A stretch of DNA of 64,000 nt from Terrimonas sp. (GTDB lineage Bacteria; Bacteroidota; Bacteroidia; Chitinophagales; Chitinophagaceae), in the NCBI RefSeq assembly GCF_003075435.1, contig NZ_QCZJ01000001.1, positions 62,001 through 126,000 of the forward strand. Direction: 5' to 3'. The position numbers were made by a program, and so were the translations under genes. How positions within the stretch are numbered: the first letter of the stretch is position 1; the number at the start of each line of letters is the position of its first letter. Below are positions 38,388 through 47,395 of the stretch, in pieces. The notes below the pieces were generated by a model, which had not been told where the DNA came from, did not search any database, and saw nothing but the letters and a program-made list of their open reading frames with translations.

Positions 38388-38617
38388 TATATAAAACCCC
38401 TAAACTAAACTACCCGTTTCTATGTTATATGTAAAAACAGTGCCATTCCTATAAAAGGCGTAATTTTAAATAGAAAAAAGGCAGTATACGGGCTATATTA
38501 CCCATAGCGTGGAATTAATTTCTCAAGGCCAAGCATAAACTGCCCGGGTAATTTATATTAACAAACACTTATTCATTCAACCTGATTTTTGGCAGGATAA
38601 TGTATATAGTATTAAAG

Positions 38618-38625
38618 TAAATTTG
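38618..38625 (+). promoter_or_regulatory. -7 element for the YtxH-like gene
   Basis: TAAATTTG matches TAnnTTTG, 36 bp before the ATG at 38661. TTTG at 38588-38591 is 26 bp upstream, longer than ideal. Confidence 0.4.
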
Positions 38626-38660
38626 ATAAACTAATCTATTGACAATTAAAATCAATCATT

Positions 38661-38930
38661 ATGAAAGTAGATTCAAAAGTGTTATTGGGCTTATTAGCCG
38701 GAGCAGCTATTGGAGCAATCGCAGGTATATTATTCGCTCCTGACAAAGGTTCTGAAACGCGTAACAAAATAAAGAAAAGCGCAGGTGATGCAGGTGATAG
38801 CCTTAAGCATTCCTTCAATGATTTTGTTGACACCGTGAAAGATAAATACCGCAAGGCGAAACATGACGCAGAAGATCTGGCAGAAACTGGTGCTGCTAAA
38901 TTCAACCAGGTTAAAAACTCTGTAAGCTAA
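38661..38930 (+). CDS. YtxH domain protein
   Basis: An 89-residue protein of the YtxH (gas-vesicle/general-stress-like) family. It has a Gly/Ala-rich membrane-spanning N-terminus, VLLGLLAGAAIGAIAGILFA (about residues 7-26). This is followed by the family signature PDKGSETRNKIKKSAGDAGD and a charged, helical C-terminus. Such proteins are usually stress-induced and membrane-associated, and their function is poorly defined. It starts a three-gene cassette with the holin-like and 124-residue proteins, all in the same direction and closely spaced. An own promoter element is seen upstream. Confidence 0.85.
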   Translation: MKVDSKVLLGLLAGAAIGAIAGILFAPDKGSETRNKIKKSAGDAGDSLKHSFNDFVDTVKDKYRKAKHDAEDLAETGAAKFNQVKNSVS

Positions 38931-38970
38931 ATTAAAATTAATTAAACCGGCGACAACTTAAAAAGAACAG

Positions 38971-39318
38971 ATGAGAGAAGAAACCATTTCCGAAAGCATA
39001 GAAGATCTGCTTGGTGATACAGGCAAATACATAGAGGCAAAGGCAGAATTATGGAAATTGAAGGTTGCTGACAGAACTACTGAAGCAACTGCGTCCATTG
39101 CAACACAATTAATATTGGTTTTTATAGCTATTATAGCATTAACCTTACTTAATATTGCTGTGGCCTTGCTTATAGGCAAATGGTTAGGAGAACTGCATTA
39201 TGGATTTTTTATTGTCGCCGGTTTTTATATTCTGCTGGGGATTATTGTTTATGCCTTTCGTAAACAAATCATTCAAACGCCTCTATACAATGTTATTATA
39301 AATAAGATTTTAAAATGA
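38971..39318 (+). CDS. Holin-X-like (phage holin superfamily III) membrane protein
   Basis: A 115-residue protein with an N-terminal helix (SIEDLLGDTGKYIEAKAELWKL, in two parts) and two membrane helices (ATQLILVFIAIIALTLLN; YGFFIVAGFYILLGIIVY). This is the pattern of the putative actinobacterial Holin-X family, which is widespread outside phages and often paired with YtxH genes in Bacteroidota. Despite the name there is no sign of a prophage here. The ATG of the next gene overlaps its stop (ATGA), implying coupled translation. Confidence 0.8.
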   Translation: MREETISESIEDLLGDTGKYIEAKAELWKLKVADRTTEATASIATQLILVFIAIIALTLLNIAVALLIGKWLGELHYGFFIVAGFYILLGIIVYAFRKQIIQTPLYNVIINKILK

Positions 39319-39689
39319 GCGAAAAAAAAACAGCGGGAGATATCAGGGCAAGAATAGCACTGCTTGAGGAGCAAACACATTTAATGGAAGATAACCTGAA
39401 AGAGCGTTTTCATGCTACCTACAAAAAAATTACCCCGGGCAATATATTAAAAAACACCCTTTCTGATTTTAATGATACACCCGGACTTAAATCAACGCTG
39501 CTTTCTACAGTCCTTAACCTGGGTTTAGGTTTTGTTGGAGGAAGAATGATGCTGGGCAAAGGTGGTATAGCAAAAAAAGCCGCCGGCGCGGCACTTCAAT
39601 TTGGCGCAGGTAAATTTATGGGACTTGGAAAAAAATTAAATGTGCTGAAACGATTTACAACAAGTTTATTTTCTAAAGAAAAAGCATAG
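39315..39689 (+). CDS. Small membrane-associated protein of unknown function
   Basis: A 124-residue protein. It has an N-terminal helical part (DIRARIALLEEQTHLMEDNL) and a central hydrophobic, glycine-rich segment (STVLNLGLGFVGGRMMLG). The C-terminus is basic (KKLNVLKRFTTSLFSKEKA). It overlaps the holin-like gene by four bases and closes the cassette. The same three-gene arrangement is typical of cell-envelope stress cassettes in related bacteria. I do not recognise a named family. A role in envelope stress is inferred from the partners. Confidence 0.7.
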   Translation: MSEKKTAGDIRARIALLEEQTHLMEDNLKERFHATYKKITPGNILKNTLSDFNDTPGLKSTLLSTVLNLGLGFVGGRMMLGKGGIAKKAAGAALQFGAGKFMGLGKKLNVLKRFTTSLFSKEKA

Positions 39690-40264
39690 CGTATTACTCA
39701 AAATATTTTAACTGATTTCATAGAGTGAAAGCTGTTTATACTAATAATTTTTCCGCTGTTATTTAACCTGCTTAAACGAGCTATATTTTAAAGCGCTGTT
39801 AAGCGGAATAATAGCTACATGCAGCACTTAAGCATCCGAAAATTCATGTAAGGCTTGTAAGTGCAGTTAAAAAATAATCAGGAGCTTATCTTGTCCATAA
39901 CTTTTATTCCTTTTTGATTTGCGCAGGTAATTGTTTTATAATGTGCATACATCGCTAAAAAAGGGGGATTGCCTGATTTATCTTCACCAAATGAGCTTGC
40001 TTCCATTAATCATCCATAAAACCAGGCTGTAACTATACTCAATTAAAAAGACTTAAAATTTATGACACTTCCCTATAATTAAACTTTAGCCGTTAAATGA
40101 ATACTATGTAAAAACGTTAGCCAATTTGAGCCGCAAAGCAACCAGACTTACCAGCACAAAATATTAATATTGCATTATAATATGGGAAAAAAAATTCCCT
40201 GTTTTAATAAATACCTGTTTTAAAATTTACGGAACACTTTTAGACTTAAAGCAGGTAACCATTT
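39690..40264. other. 575-bp intergenic region without a gene
   Basis: No frame of convincing composition was found on either strand. Small inverted repeats occur (for example GGGAA...TTCCC near 40183-40198), but no terminator or promoter I would assign firmly. The region is strongly AT-rich and precedes the Mla-type operon. Confidence 0.4.
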
Positions 40265-41047
40265 ATGAAGACAAACCAACGTACGTACATAATTTCCAAA
40301 AAACTTGATGGCTTTTTCAGCGGTGTATATGCAATTATGAATTTTATAGGGAGGTTTTTCAGGGAACTGGGACCGCCTTATGAATGGAGAGAAATCGTTC
40401 GCCAATGTTATATGGTAGGCTGGAAATCTTTGCCACTGATATCTGTAACAAGCTTCGTGGTAGGAATAGTGTTTACAAAACAGTCCCGCCCATCGTTGGC
40501 AGAATTTGGTGCAACATCATGGCTACCATCACTTGTTGCCATTGCTATATTCAGAGCCCTGGCGCCACTGGTTACAGCGCTTATAGCTGCCGGAAAAGTT
40601 GGCTCCAATATCGGCGCTGAATTAGGCTCTATGCGGGTAACAGAACAAATTGACGCGATGGAAGTTTCGGCAACAAATCCTTTTAAATTTCTTGTAGTAA
40701 GCCGCGTGTTGGCCACAAGCTTTATGCTGCCGGTATTAATGTTTTATATGGCATTCATCAGCATGATAGGGGCGTATCTGAATATTCTTGTTAATGAAGA
40801 CACAAGCTTTACAGCTTTCTTTATAAAAGCTTTGGAAAAAATATCCTTTCTTGATTTTTTTTCTTCCCTGATAAAAACCATTGTTTTTGGATTCAGCATC
40901 GGTATTATTGGATGCTACCAGGGATACAATGCAACGCAGGGTACACAGGGTGTTGGACGTGCTGCCAATTTTGCAGTAGTAACTGCAATGTTTGTTGTTT
41001 TTATTGAGGAGATCATAGCTGTTCAAATTACAAACTGGTTCAGGTAA
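40265..41047 (+). CDS. mlaE: MlaE-type ABC permease (phospholipid/lipid transport)
   Basis: A 260-residue permease of the MlaE/YrbE family. Visible segments are WREIVRQCYMVGWKSLPLIS (~42-61), a domain with FRALAPLVTALIAAGKVGSNIGAELGSM split around residues 97-124, and VTEQIDAMEVSATNPF. About five to six membrane helices are expected. In diderm bacteria this protein, with MlaF and MlaD, moves phospholipids between the inner and outer membranes. It is followed by mlaF (6 bp) and mlaD (overlapping). No mlaB or mlaC homologue is in this operon, which is usual for Bacteroidota. Confidence 0.93.
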   Translation: MKTNQRTYIISKKLDGFFSGVYAIMNFIGRFFRELGPPYEWREIVRQCYMVGWKSLPLISVTSFVVGIVFTKQSRPSLAEFGATSWLPSLVAIAIFRALAPLVTALIAAGKVGSNIGAELGSMRVTEQIDAMEVSATNPFKFLVVSRVLATSFMLPVLMFYMAFISMIGAYLNILVNEDTSFTAFFIKALEKISFLDFFSSLIKTIVFGFSIGIIGCYQGYNATQGTQGVGRAANFAVVTAMFVVFIEEIIAVQITNWFR

Positions 41048-41053
41048 TGTATT

Positions 41054-41833
41054 ATGCATAAAAAGAGGCGATATAATAACACAGAGCAGCAGCATGCTGA
41101 TATTGTGATCAGGGATCTGTATAAATCCTTTGGTACAAACACTGTATTGAAAGGAGTAAATCTTGATGTGTACCGCGGAGAGAATGTTGTAGTACTGGGA
41201 AGATCAGGAACCGGTAAATCAGTATTAATAAAAATTATAGTTGGATTACTAAAACCTGATAGCGGTACTGTTATGGTATTGGATCAGAACGTGGCAGAAC
41301 TTAATGATAAGGCCTTATTACAATTAAGGCTGAAGATTGGTTTTTCATTTCAGAACAGCGCATTATACGACAGTATGACGGTAAGAGAGAATCTTGAATT
41401 TCCACTATTGCGTAACTCAAGAAATCTTACAAGAGCGGAAATAAATACAGATGTAGAAGAGGCACTGGATGCCGTTGGGTTAAAGCAAACCGTTAATCAG
41501 TATCCTTCAGAATTATCAGGCGGGCAACGTAAGAGAATAGGCATAGCGCGAACGCTTATTATGCGGCCGTCTATTATGTTATATGATGAACCAACCGCCG
41601 GGCTTGACCCGGTTACAAGTGTTGAGATAAATAGTCTTATTAATGAAGTGCAGGAAAGATATAATACTTCTTCCATCATTATTACGCACGATCTCACCTG
41701 CGCTAAAGCTACTGGAGACAGGGTAGCGGTTTTACTGGATGGAAGTTTTGCACAAACAGGAAGCTTTGAAGAAGTATTTTCTACCAAAGATGAAAGAATA
41801 AACAGTTTTTACGAATATAATTTTATAGAATAA
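41054..41833 (+). CDS. mlaF: MlaF-type ABC ATPase
   Basis: A 259-residue ABC ATPase that powers MlaE. Walker A is GRSGTGKSVLIK (about residues 47-58). The signature is ELSGGQRKRIGIAR (~155-168), Walker B is IMLYDEPTAGLDP (~175-187) and the switch His is in IIITHD (~208-213). The segment IRDLYKSFGTNTVLKGVNLD at the start and the MlaF-like QLRLKIGFSFQNSALYDSM are typical. Its stop codon overlaps the start of mlaD. Length is normal. Confidence 0.94.
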   Translation: MHKKRRYNNTEQQHADIVIRDLYKSFGTNTVLKGVNLDVYRGENVVVLGRSGTGKSVLIKIIVGLLKPDSGTVMVLDQNVAELNDKALLQLRLKIGFSFQNSALYDSMTVRENLEFPLLRNSRNLTRAEINTDVEEALDAVGLKQTVNQYPSELSGGQRKRIGIARTLIMRPSIMLYDEPTAGLDPVTSVEINSLINEVQERYNTSSIIITHDLTCAKATGDRVAVLLDGSFAQTGSFEEVFSTKDERINSFYEYNFIE

Positions 41834-42834
41834 TGGAAGCGCAAAAAAACAGGAAAGCGGTTATTACAGGAATATTTGTGACCATTGGCATGGCTATATT
41901 TATTGCAGGCATATTCACGCTTGGCGGGCAACAGAAAACTTTTGTAAAATCCGTAAACGTATATGCTGTTTTTGATGATGTAAGTGGTTTACAGCAGGGA
42001 AATAATATCTGGTTCTCGGGGGTAAAAATCGGTATAGTAAAGAAAATAGAATTCTATAATAGTTCTCAGGTAAAAGTTACACTTCATATAGAAGAAAAAG
42101 CACGTGAATTTATTCGTGCAGATGCAAAAGCAAAAATCAGTACAGATGGTTTGATAGGCAATAAAATTATTGTTATATACGGCGGAACACAAAAAGTACC
42201 GGCAATAAAAGGAGACGAAAATCTTGCGGTGGAAAAGACAACCAGCAATGATGAAATGTTTGCCACATTGCAGGAAAGCAATGATAACCTGGCTGATATT
42301 ACACGTAATATTAAAACAGTGAGCAAGCAATTGATAGACGGGCAGGGTACATTAACTGCATTATTGAATGAGCGCACCATGTATAACGAGTTGAACAGTG
42401 TAATTGCAATTTTGAAACGGGCGGCTAACAACAGCGAAAAACTTACGGAAAGTATTGCAGCATACAGCACCAGGCTTCAAACACCAGGTACGCTTGCATC
42501 AGATCTTGTCAGTGATACTACTATTATTCCCAATTTAAGAGAAACCTCCCGCCAGATTCATATGGCGTCAGATGCTATTGTTGCCTTAAGTGATAATATT
42601 AAAGACGCATCCCGCGCATTAAACGACAGCAGTAATGTAATAAGCGTATTGCTTCGCGATAAAAAAACTGCCGATAATTTAAAATCTACCATTAAAAACC
42701 TTAACAGCGGCAGCAAAAAACTGGATGAAGATCTTGAAGCATTGCAGCATAACTTTCTATTACGCGGTTTCTTCAGAAAAAAAGCCAAAAATGAAGCAAA
42801 GGCTGCAGCAGATAGTATTTCAGCTAATCAATAA
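41833..42834 (+). CDS. mlaD: MlaD/MCE family lipid-binding protein
   Basis: A 333-residue protein anchored by an N-terminal helix (AVITGIFVTIGMAIFIAGIF) with the periplasmic MCE domain at about residues 38-120. The MCE core GLQQGNNIWFSGVKIGIVKK is followed by DGLIGNKIIVIYGG. The remaining ~200 residues are a long helical, coiled-coil-like tail (TLQESNDNLADITRNI; LNDSSNVISVLLRDK). Such tails form bridges or needles in MCE complexes. It starts one base inside the mlaF stop and ends the operon before the terminator at 42991-43018. Substrate is presumed to be phospholipid. Confidence 0.92.
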   Translation: MEAQKNRKAVITGIFVTIGMAIFIAGIFTLGGQQKTFVKSVNVYAVFDDVSGLQQGNNIWFSGVKIGIVKKIEFYNSSQVKVTLHIEEKAREFIRADAKAKISTDGLIGNKIIVIYGGTQKVPAIKGDENLAVEKTTSNDEMFATLQESNDNLADITRNIKTVSKQLIDGQGTLTALLNERTMYNELNSVIAILKRAANNSEKLTESIAAYSTRLQTPGTLASDLVSDTTIIPNLRETSRQIHMASDAIVALSDNIKDASRALNDSSNVISVLLRDKKTADNLKSTIKNLNSGSKKLDEDLEALQHNFLLRGFFRKKAKNEAKAAADSISANQ

Positions 42835-42990
42835 CACAGATCTGGATTAATTTTTACCGAAATTCCGGTAAAATCACTCATTTGGGTGAGAGAGTGTAAT
42901 GCAAAGTATTTCTACTTTTAGCAAACGTTATTACTATATTATAACAGTATTCAATATAAACATTTTTAATTTCACAGGATAAGGTAGGTC

Positions 42991-43018
42991 GCCTGGATTT
43001 TTCAATCCGGGCTTTTTT
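42991..43018 (+). terminator. Terminator of the Mla-type operon
   Basis: GCCTGGATT, a 4-base loop and AATCCGGGC form a 9-bp stem followed by six T residues. Confidence 0.8.
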
Positions 43019-43198
43019 ATACAAACAATAAAAAAAGAAAATGAGATATCGCCGCTTTTCTAAATTTTACACCTCAATACAGCCCTTATCATAATAAACT
43101 ACTTCCATATTTCTCCCAACCTGTCATTAAATAAAAAAATGTGCAGATGTGAATAAAAAGTTAATCTGTGAACGGGAATTTTATGTATTTTAACAAAT

Positions 43199-43426
43199 AT
43201 GAACCCTACACATTTTATACTTCTGAACGAATTGCAACAGATGGAGCTTATCTGGGAAAAAGCCGTATACATTGGTGAAAAACAAAGTGAATTCTTTAAA
43301 TACATTCTTTACAGGCTGGATGAGATGTATGTTGAAGAAACAAGGTATATCAGTTATAATTTTATGCATAAATTCAGATGCATTGAAGACAAGGAATTAT
43401 TATCCACCTATACTCAGCCGCAGTAA
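43199..43426 (+). CDS. Small protein of unknown function, 75 residues
   Basis: A short, soluble, mostly helical protein (NPTHFILLNELQQMELIWEK, AVYIGEKQSEFFKYILYRLD, MYVEETRYISYNFMHKFRCI). It has no signal peptide, membrane helix or recognised motif. The residue mix is protein-like, with many aromatic and charged residues. Its ATG follows an AT-rich stretch, and a small hairpin TGCTT-TCAG-AAGCA (43461-43474) with a T-rich tail lies after the stop, so it may be a free-standing gene. I do not recognise a family. Confidence 0.5.
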   Translation: MNPTHFILLNELQQMELIWEKAVYIGEKQSEFFKYILYRLDEMYVEETRYISYNFMHKFRCIEDKELLSTYTQPQ

Positions 43427-43694
43427 CTCAACAGCTATTACATAGAAGAATTATGCCTGATGCTTTCAGAAGCAAATTTTCTTTTATACCAGAATAATCT
43501 ATCCCTAACATAGCTTACCTGGCAAATTATAACTTCCGCTATCTGCACAATTGTGTTCTCCTGCGCACATCATATGTTCGATAACGGACAGTTGCACCCC
43601 TGCTTTTTCTTTTAAATTACTACAAATCAGATGATTGTATATTGGCATACGCATTGGGCTCTTTTTACAGCAAATAAAAATTTGCACCTCCAAC

Positions 43695-46094
43695 ATGCTC
43701 AGAAACTATATTAAAACCGCCTGGCGGAATATAACACGCCATAAAATTTATTCAATTATAAATATCACCGGGTTAGCGATGGGGCTTGCTGCTTTCTGGC
43801 TGATCACGTTGTATATTGGTGATGAGTGGAGCTATGACAGGTTTAATGTAAATGCCGAAAGGATTGTGCGCGTTACACAACAGGCAAGATGGAACAATAA
43901 CGAAATTAAGCAGGCAAATACTTCTCCCCCCTTTGCTGCTGCGCTTAAAAGCAGGTTCCCGGAAATTGAAGATGCAGCAAGAATAGATCTTGAAGGAGGA
44001 GGCATTATTACATATAATGAAAAGAAGATTAAACAGGAGGATATCTTTTTTGCAGACAAATCCTTACTGAAAATATTTACATACCATTTTTTATATGGCA
44101 GCGCTGCTACAGGGTTAAGCTCACCCGAATCAATTGTAATTACAGAAAGCCTTGCAAACAAAATTTTTGGCACTGCGGAAAAAGGTTATAATCAAACCAT
44201 CATTTTCGATGGAAAATTTCCCGCTGTTGTTACCGGTATAATAAAAGATATACCTGGAAATTCGCATCTGCGGTTTAGTGCAGTTCGCGCAATGCCTGCT
44301 GATTATGGCGCTGACAACTGGCAAAACTTCAGCATATATACTTACCTGCTGTTGAAAAAAGAAGCTGATTACAAATTACTGCAATCAAAACTTCCGGCAT
44401 TTGCAAAAGAAACCATACAGAAAATAATGAAGGTGGATGATTACAAGATGGAATTGCAACCACTTACTTCTATCCACCTGCATTCTGACCTTGAGTTTGA
44501 GCTTAGTTCAAATGGCAATATCAAACGGGTATATATATTTATGGCTATCGCCGCGCTCATATTGCTCATCGCCATCATCAATTATATGAACCTTTCTACA
44601 GCACGGTCTTCCACGCGGCTAAAGGAAATTGGCGTTCGTAAAGTTATAGGTTCAGAAAAGAAGCATATAGCAGGAATGTTTATGGCTGAGGCGATTCTGA
44701 TTACATGCATATCTGCTGTTATTGCCGCGCTGCTTGTGCAACTTTTACTGCCGTTTTTCAATAATCTCACCGAAAAAAATTTATCTGTAAACCATTTTGG
44801 AATATATGTTACAGTTATCAGTCTTATTGGTTTTTCAATATTAACAGGTACGATAAGCGGTATATATCCTTCCTTTCTTCTTTCCCGTTTTAAAACAATT
44901 CCAGCATTAAAAGGACAGATGGGAAATATGTCGGGGAATGTTTTGTTCAGGAAGTCGTTGGTAGTATTACAATTTGTTATAACAGTAATAATGATAGCTG
45001 CGTCCATTATTATTTACCAGCAATTAAGTTATGTAAAAACAACTAATCTTGGTTTTAATAAAGACCAGGTATTGACTTTTCATATTGACGACAGGAATGT
45101 ACGTACACAAATTGCTGCTATAAAAAATCAATTACTTCAGAACCCGGTGATAGAGGGTGCTGCCGCCGCTGGTAATCCTATTGGCAATAATGACCTTGGC
45201 GGCATGGGTTACCGGTTTGAAAAAGAAGGTGGAGGATTTTCAACAGCAACAACACTTGCCCAGGAATTAATGATTGATGCTGATTTTATCCCGACTATGG
45301 ATGTTAAACTTTTACAGGGAAGGAATTTTTCTGCAGCAAATCCATCAGATAAATATGGATCGGCGCTGATCAATGAAACCCTGATGAAAAAATTAGGATG
45401 GAAAGATGCAACCGGCAAGAGATTGCAGTTTTCTATTGATAGTGATGGAACAACTATTGAGAGAACAATAGTGGGTGTAATCAAAGATTTCCATACTTAT
45501 TCATTACAACATACCATTGAGCCGCTTGTAATGGTTATGCCGCCTGCCCCACAAACAGAAGATAATTTATATGTAAAGATTGCCAAAGGTAATACAGCAG
45601 AAGGCCTGGCATATATAACGGCTGTGTATAACCGCTTTGATAAAACCAACCAGGCCACCTATCATTTTCTTGATCAGAATTTTGCAAAGCAATATAAGGC
45701 GGAAGAAAAACAAGGCGAAATCGCTCTGATCTTCGCTATTCTGGCTGTTGCTATCGCCTGCCTTGGATTATTCGGGCTTGTAACATTTACCGCTGCCCAA
45801 CGTACCAAGGAAATAGGTATTCGCAAAGTGCTGGGCGCTACTATTCCGGGAATTGTCGCGATGTTATCCTCAGATTTTTTAAAACTGATAGGTATAGCTA
45901 TAATAATAGCTATACCGGTGGCATGGTGGGCAATGCATAAATGGCTGCAGGATTTTCCCTATCGCATACATGTACAGGGATGGGTATTGATATCAGCAGG
46001 CGCTATAGCTGTTATTATTGCTTTATGCACTGTTTGTATCCGTGCTATACAGGCAGCGATTGCTAGCCCGGTGAAGGCGTTACGGTCGGAGTAA
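43695..46094 (+). CDS. FtsX/MacB-type ABC transporter permease
   Basis: A large (~800-residue) permease with two FtsX/MacB halves. I start at the MLRNYIKTAWRNITRHK segment (43695), which is the usual N-terminus of this Bacteroidota family. A first membrane helix is followed by a large periplasmic domain (~60-280) and a first FtsX core with ARSSTRLKEIGVRKVIG (~295-315). A second periplasmic domain (~430-660) and a second core TAAQRTKEIGIRKVLGATIPG (~710-730) then follow. No ATP-binding partner gene is in this window. Such permeases are often linked to two-component or stress systems and export peptides or signal through the envelope. The substrate is unknown. Its 3' spacer is a repeat related to the one after the gene at 47396. 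Confidence 0.88.
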   Translation: MLRNYIKTAWRNITRHKIYSIINITGLAMGLAAFWLITLYIGDEWSYDRFNVNAERIVRVTQQARWNNNEIKQANTSPPFAAALKSRFPEIEDAARIDLEGGGIITYNEKKIKQEDIFFADKSLLKIFTYHFLYGSAATGLSSPESIVITESLANKIFGTAEKGYNQTIIFDGKFPAVVTGIIKDIPGNSHLRFSAVRAMPADYGADNWQNFSIYTYLLLKKEADYKLLQSKLPAFAKETIQKIMKVDDYKMELQPLTSIHLHSDLEFELSSNGNIKRVYIFMAIAALILLIAIINYMNLSTARSSTRLKEIGVRKVIGSEKKHIAGMFMAEAILITCISAVIAALLVQLLLPFFNNLTEKNLSVNHFGIYVTVISLIGFSILTGTISGIYPSFLLSRFKTIPALKGQMGNMSGNVLFRKSLVVLQFVITVIMIAASIIIYQQLSYVKTTNLGFNKDQVLTFHIDDRNVRTQIAAIKNQLLQNPVIEGAAAAGNPIGNNDLGGMGYRFEKEGGGFSTATTLAQELMIDADFIPTMDVKLLQGRNFSAANPSDKYGSALINETLMKKLGWKDATGKRLQFSIDSDGTTIERTIVGVIKDFHTYSLQHTIEPLVMVMPPAPQTEDNLYVKIAKGNTAEGLAYITAVYNRFDKTNQATYHFLDQNFAKQYKAEEKQGEIALIFAILAVAIACLGLFGLVTFTAAQRTKEIGIRKVLGATIPGIVAMLSSDFLKLIGIAIIIAIPVAWWAMHKWLQDFPYRIHVQGWVLISAGAIAVIIALCTVCIRAIQAAIASPVKALRSE

Positions 46095-46235
46095 TTCCTC
46101 ACCCCCTACCCCTCTCCACTCCGTGGGGTGCCTGGTTCAAAACAGGTTGATAAAATGTAGAGAGCGGGCGGTTGTGAATACGAAAATGAGAGCGAATATT
46201 TGAACGCTTTGCCTGGATATATTTTGTGGCTGCTG
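46095..46235. repeat. Intergenic repeat after the first permease
   Basis: It begins CCTCACCCCCTACCCCTCTCCAC and ends with TTTGCCTGGATATATTTTGT. Both features recur at 49811-49985 after the second permease gene. The GC-rich hairpin has a degraded right arm here (GTGGGGTGCC). Confidence 0.55.
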
Positions 46236-46333
46236 TGGTAGATAATATAGACTGGGTTTATTATGTAATACTTCTCTATTTCTACGGAAAGGAAGAGGAA
46301 AGCTTTAAGTCAAACACTTTAATAAATATAAAT

Positions 46334-47365
46334 ATGAAAAAAATACACTTGTTGTTAGCACTAGCTATAGCCTCCCTTGGCGTAAACGCACAATCTGGTA
46401 AAGAGCCTTTTATTACAAAATCTCTTGGTAACCAGGCATTGAAAAATGTACGCGCTGAAACTTCAGGCGGCTCTATCAGCCTAACAGGTAATAGTTCTGA
46501 TCCAAGAATTGAAGTATATGTACATGCCGGCAATAGCAATGATAAGCTCAGTAAAGAAGAACTTCAGCAAAGGCTTAATGAAAATTATACGCTTGACATT
46601 GATATAAAAAATAATGAACTGGTTGCTGTGGCAAAACAAAAAAACAAGATCACCAACTGGAAAAAAGGATTAAGTATATCCTTTAAAATTTATACCGGCA
46701 ATAAAATTGACAGCAAACTTTCTACAAGCGGAGGAAGCATTGCTATAGAAAATGTTACAGGCACACAGGATTTTGCTACAAGTGGCGGCAGCCTGCAGGT
46801 AAGTACCGTAAGCGGAAATATATACGGAAAAACATCGGGTGGAAGTATTTCACTGAAAAATGCCGAAGGAAATATAGATATGTCAACCAGTGGCGGAAGC
46901 ATTACGGCCGCAGATTCAAAAGGTACACTTACACTCCATACTTCAGGAGGATCAGTACGGTTTCAAAATCTTGATGGAAAAATAAATATCGGAACAAGCG
47001 GCGGCTCACTGAACGGTGATAATATACAGGGGGATTTACTTGCGAAAACTTCCGGCGGCAGCATTGATCTTAAACAATTGTCGTGCAGCTTTGAAACAGC
47101 CACCAGCGGCGGTAATATCAATGTAGAAATAAAAGCGTTTGGCAAATATGCCAAGATAGAAAATTCAGGTGGCAATATTACTTTAAATATGCCCGGTGAT
47201 AAAGGTGTTGATCTTGATTTGCACGGTAATAAAATTTCAACAGACAGGATAAATAATTTCAGCGGAAAACAGGATAGTGATAAAATGGTAGGCACATTAA
47301 ACGGAGGTGGGATACCGGTAAATGTAAGCGCCGGTAGCGGAAGAATATCTCTTTACCTGAAATAA
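46334..47365 (+). CDS. Exported beta-solenoid-like protein with 18-residue SGGS repeats (DUF4097-like)
   Basis: About 343 residues from ATG 46334, which starts a clear signal peptide (MKKIHLLLALAIASLGVNAQ); upstream in-frame codons run through the intergenic repeat and are ignored. From about residue 130, motifs of the type TSGGSI recur at exactly 18-residue spacing: IAIENV, LQVSTV, ISLKNA, ITAADS, VRFQNL, LNGDNI and IDLKQL follow successive copies. A less regular pair (TSGGNINVE, NSGGNITLN) closes the array. This suggests a regular right-handed parallel beta-helix, as in DUF4097 or polymer-like adhesin domains. It lies between two permease genes and may be secreted or anchored; no cell-wall signal is seen. 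Confidence 0.75.
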   Translation: MKKIHLLLALAIASLGVNAQSGKEPFITKSLGNQALKNVRAETSGGSISLTGNSSDPRIEVYVHAGNSNDKLSKEELQQRLNENYTLDIDIKNNELVAVAKQKNKITNWKKGLSISFKIYTGNKIDSKLSTSGGSIAIENVTGTQDFATSGGSLQVSTVSGNIYGKTSGGSISLKNAEGNIDMSTSGGSITAADSKGTLTLHTSGGSVRFQNLDGKINIGTSGGSLNGDNIQGDLLAKTSGGSIDLKQLSCSFETATSGGNINVEIKAFGKYAKIENSGGNITLNMPGDKGVDLDLHGNKISTDRINNFSGKQDSDKMVGTLNGGGIPVNVSAGSGRISLYLK

Positions 47366-47395
47366 TATTTTCCAAGATAATATCCAGTCTCATTT

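Noticed and set aside
38971-39318. Idea that the holin-like gene marks a prophage
   Set aside because: No other phage gene is near; this family occurs in chromosomal stress cassettes next to YtxH proteins.
46724-47180. Idea that the 54-bp periodicity is a CRISPR array or satellite
   Set aside because: The repeat is coding, keeps one reading frame and has variable DNA; only the protein motif is regular.
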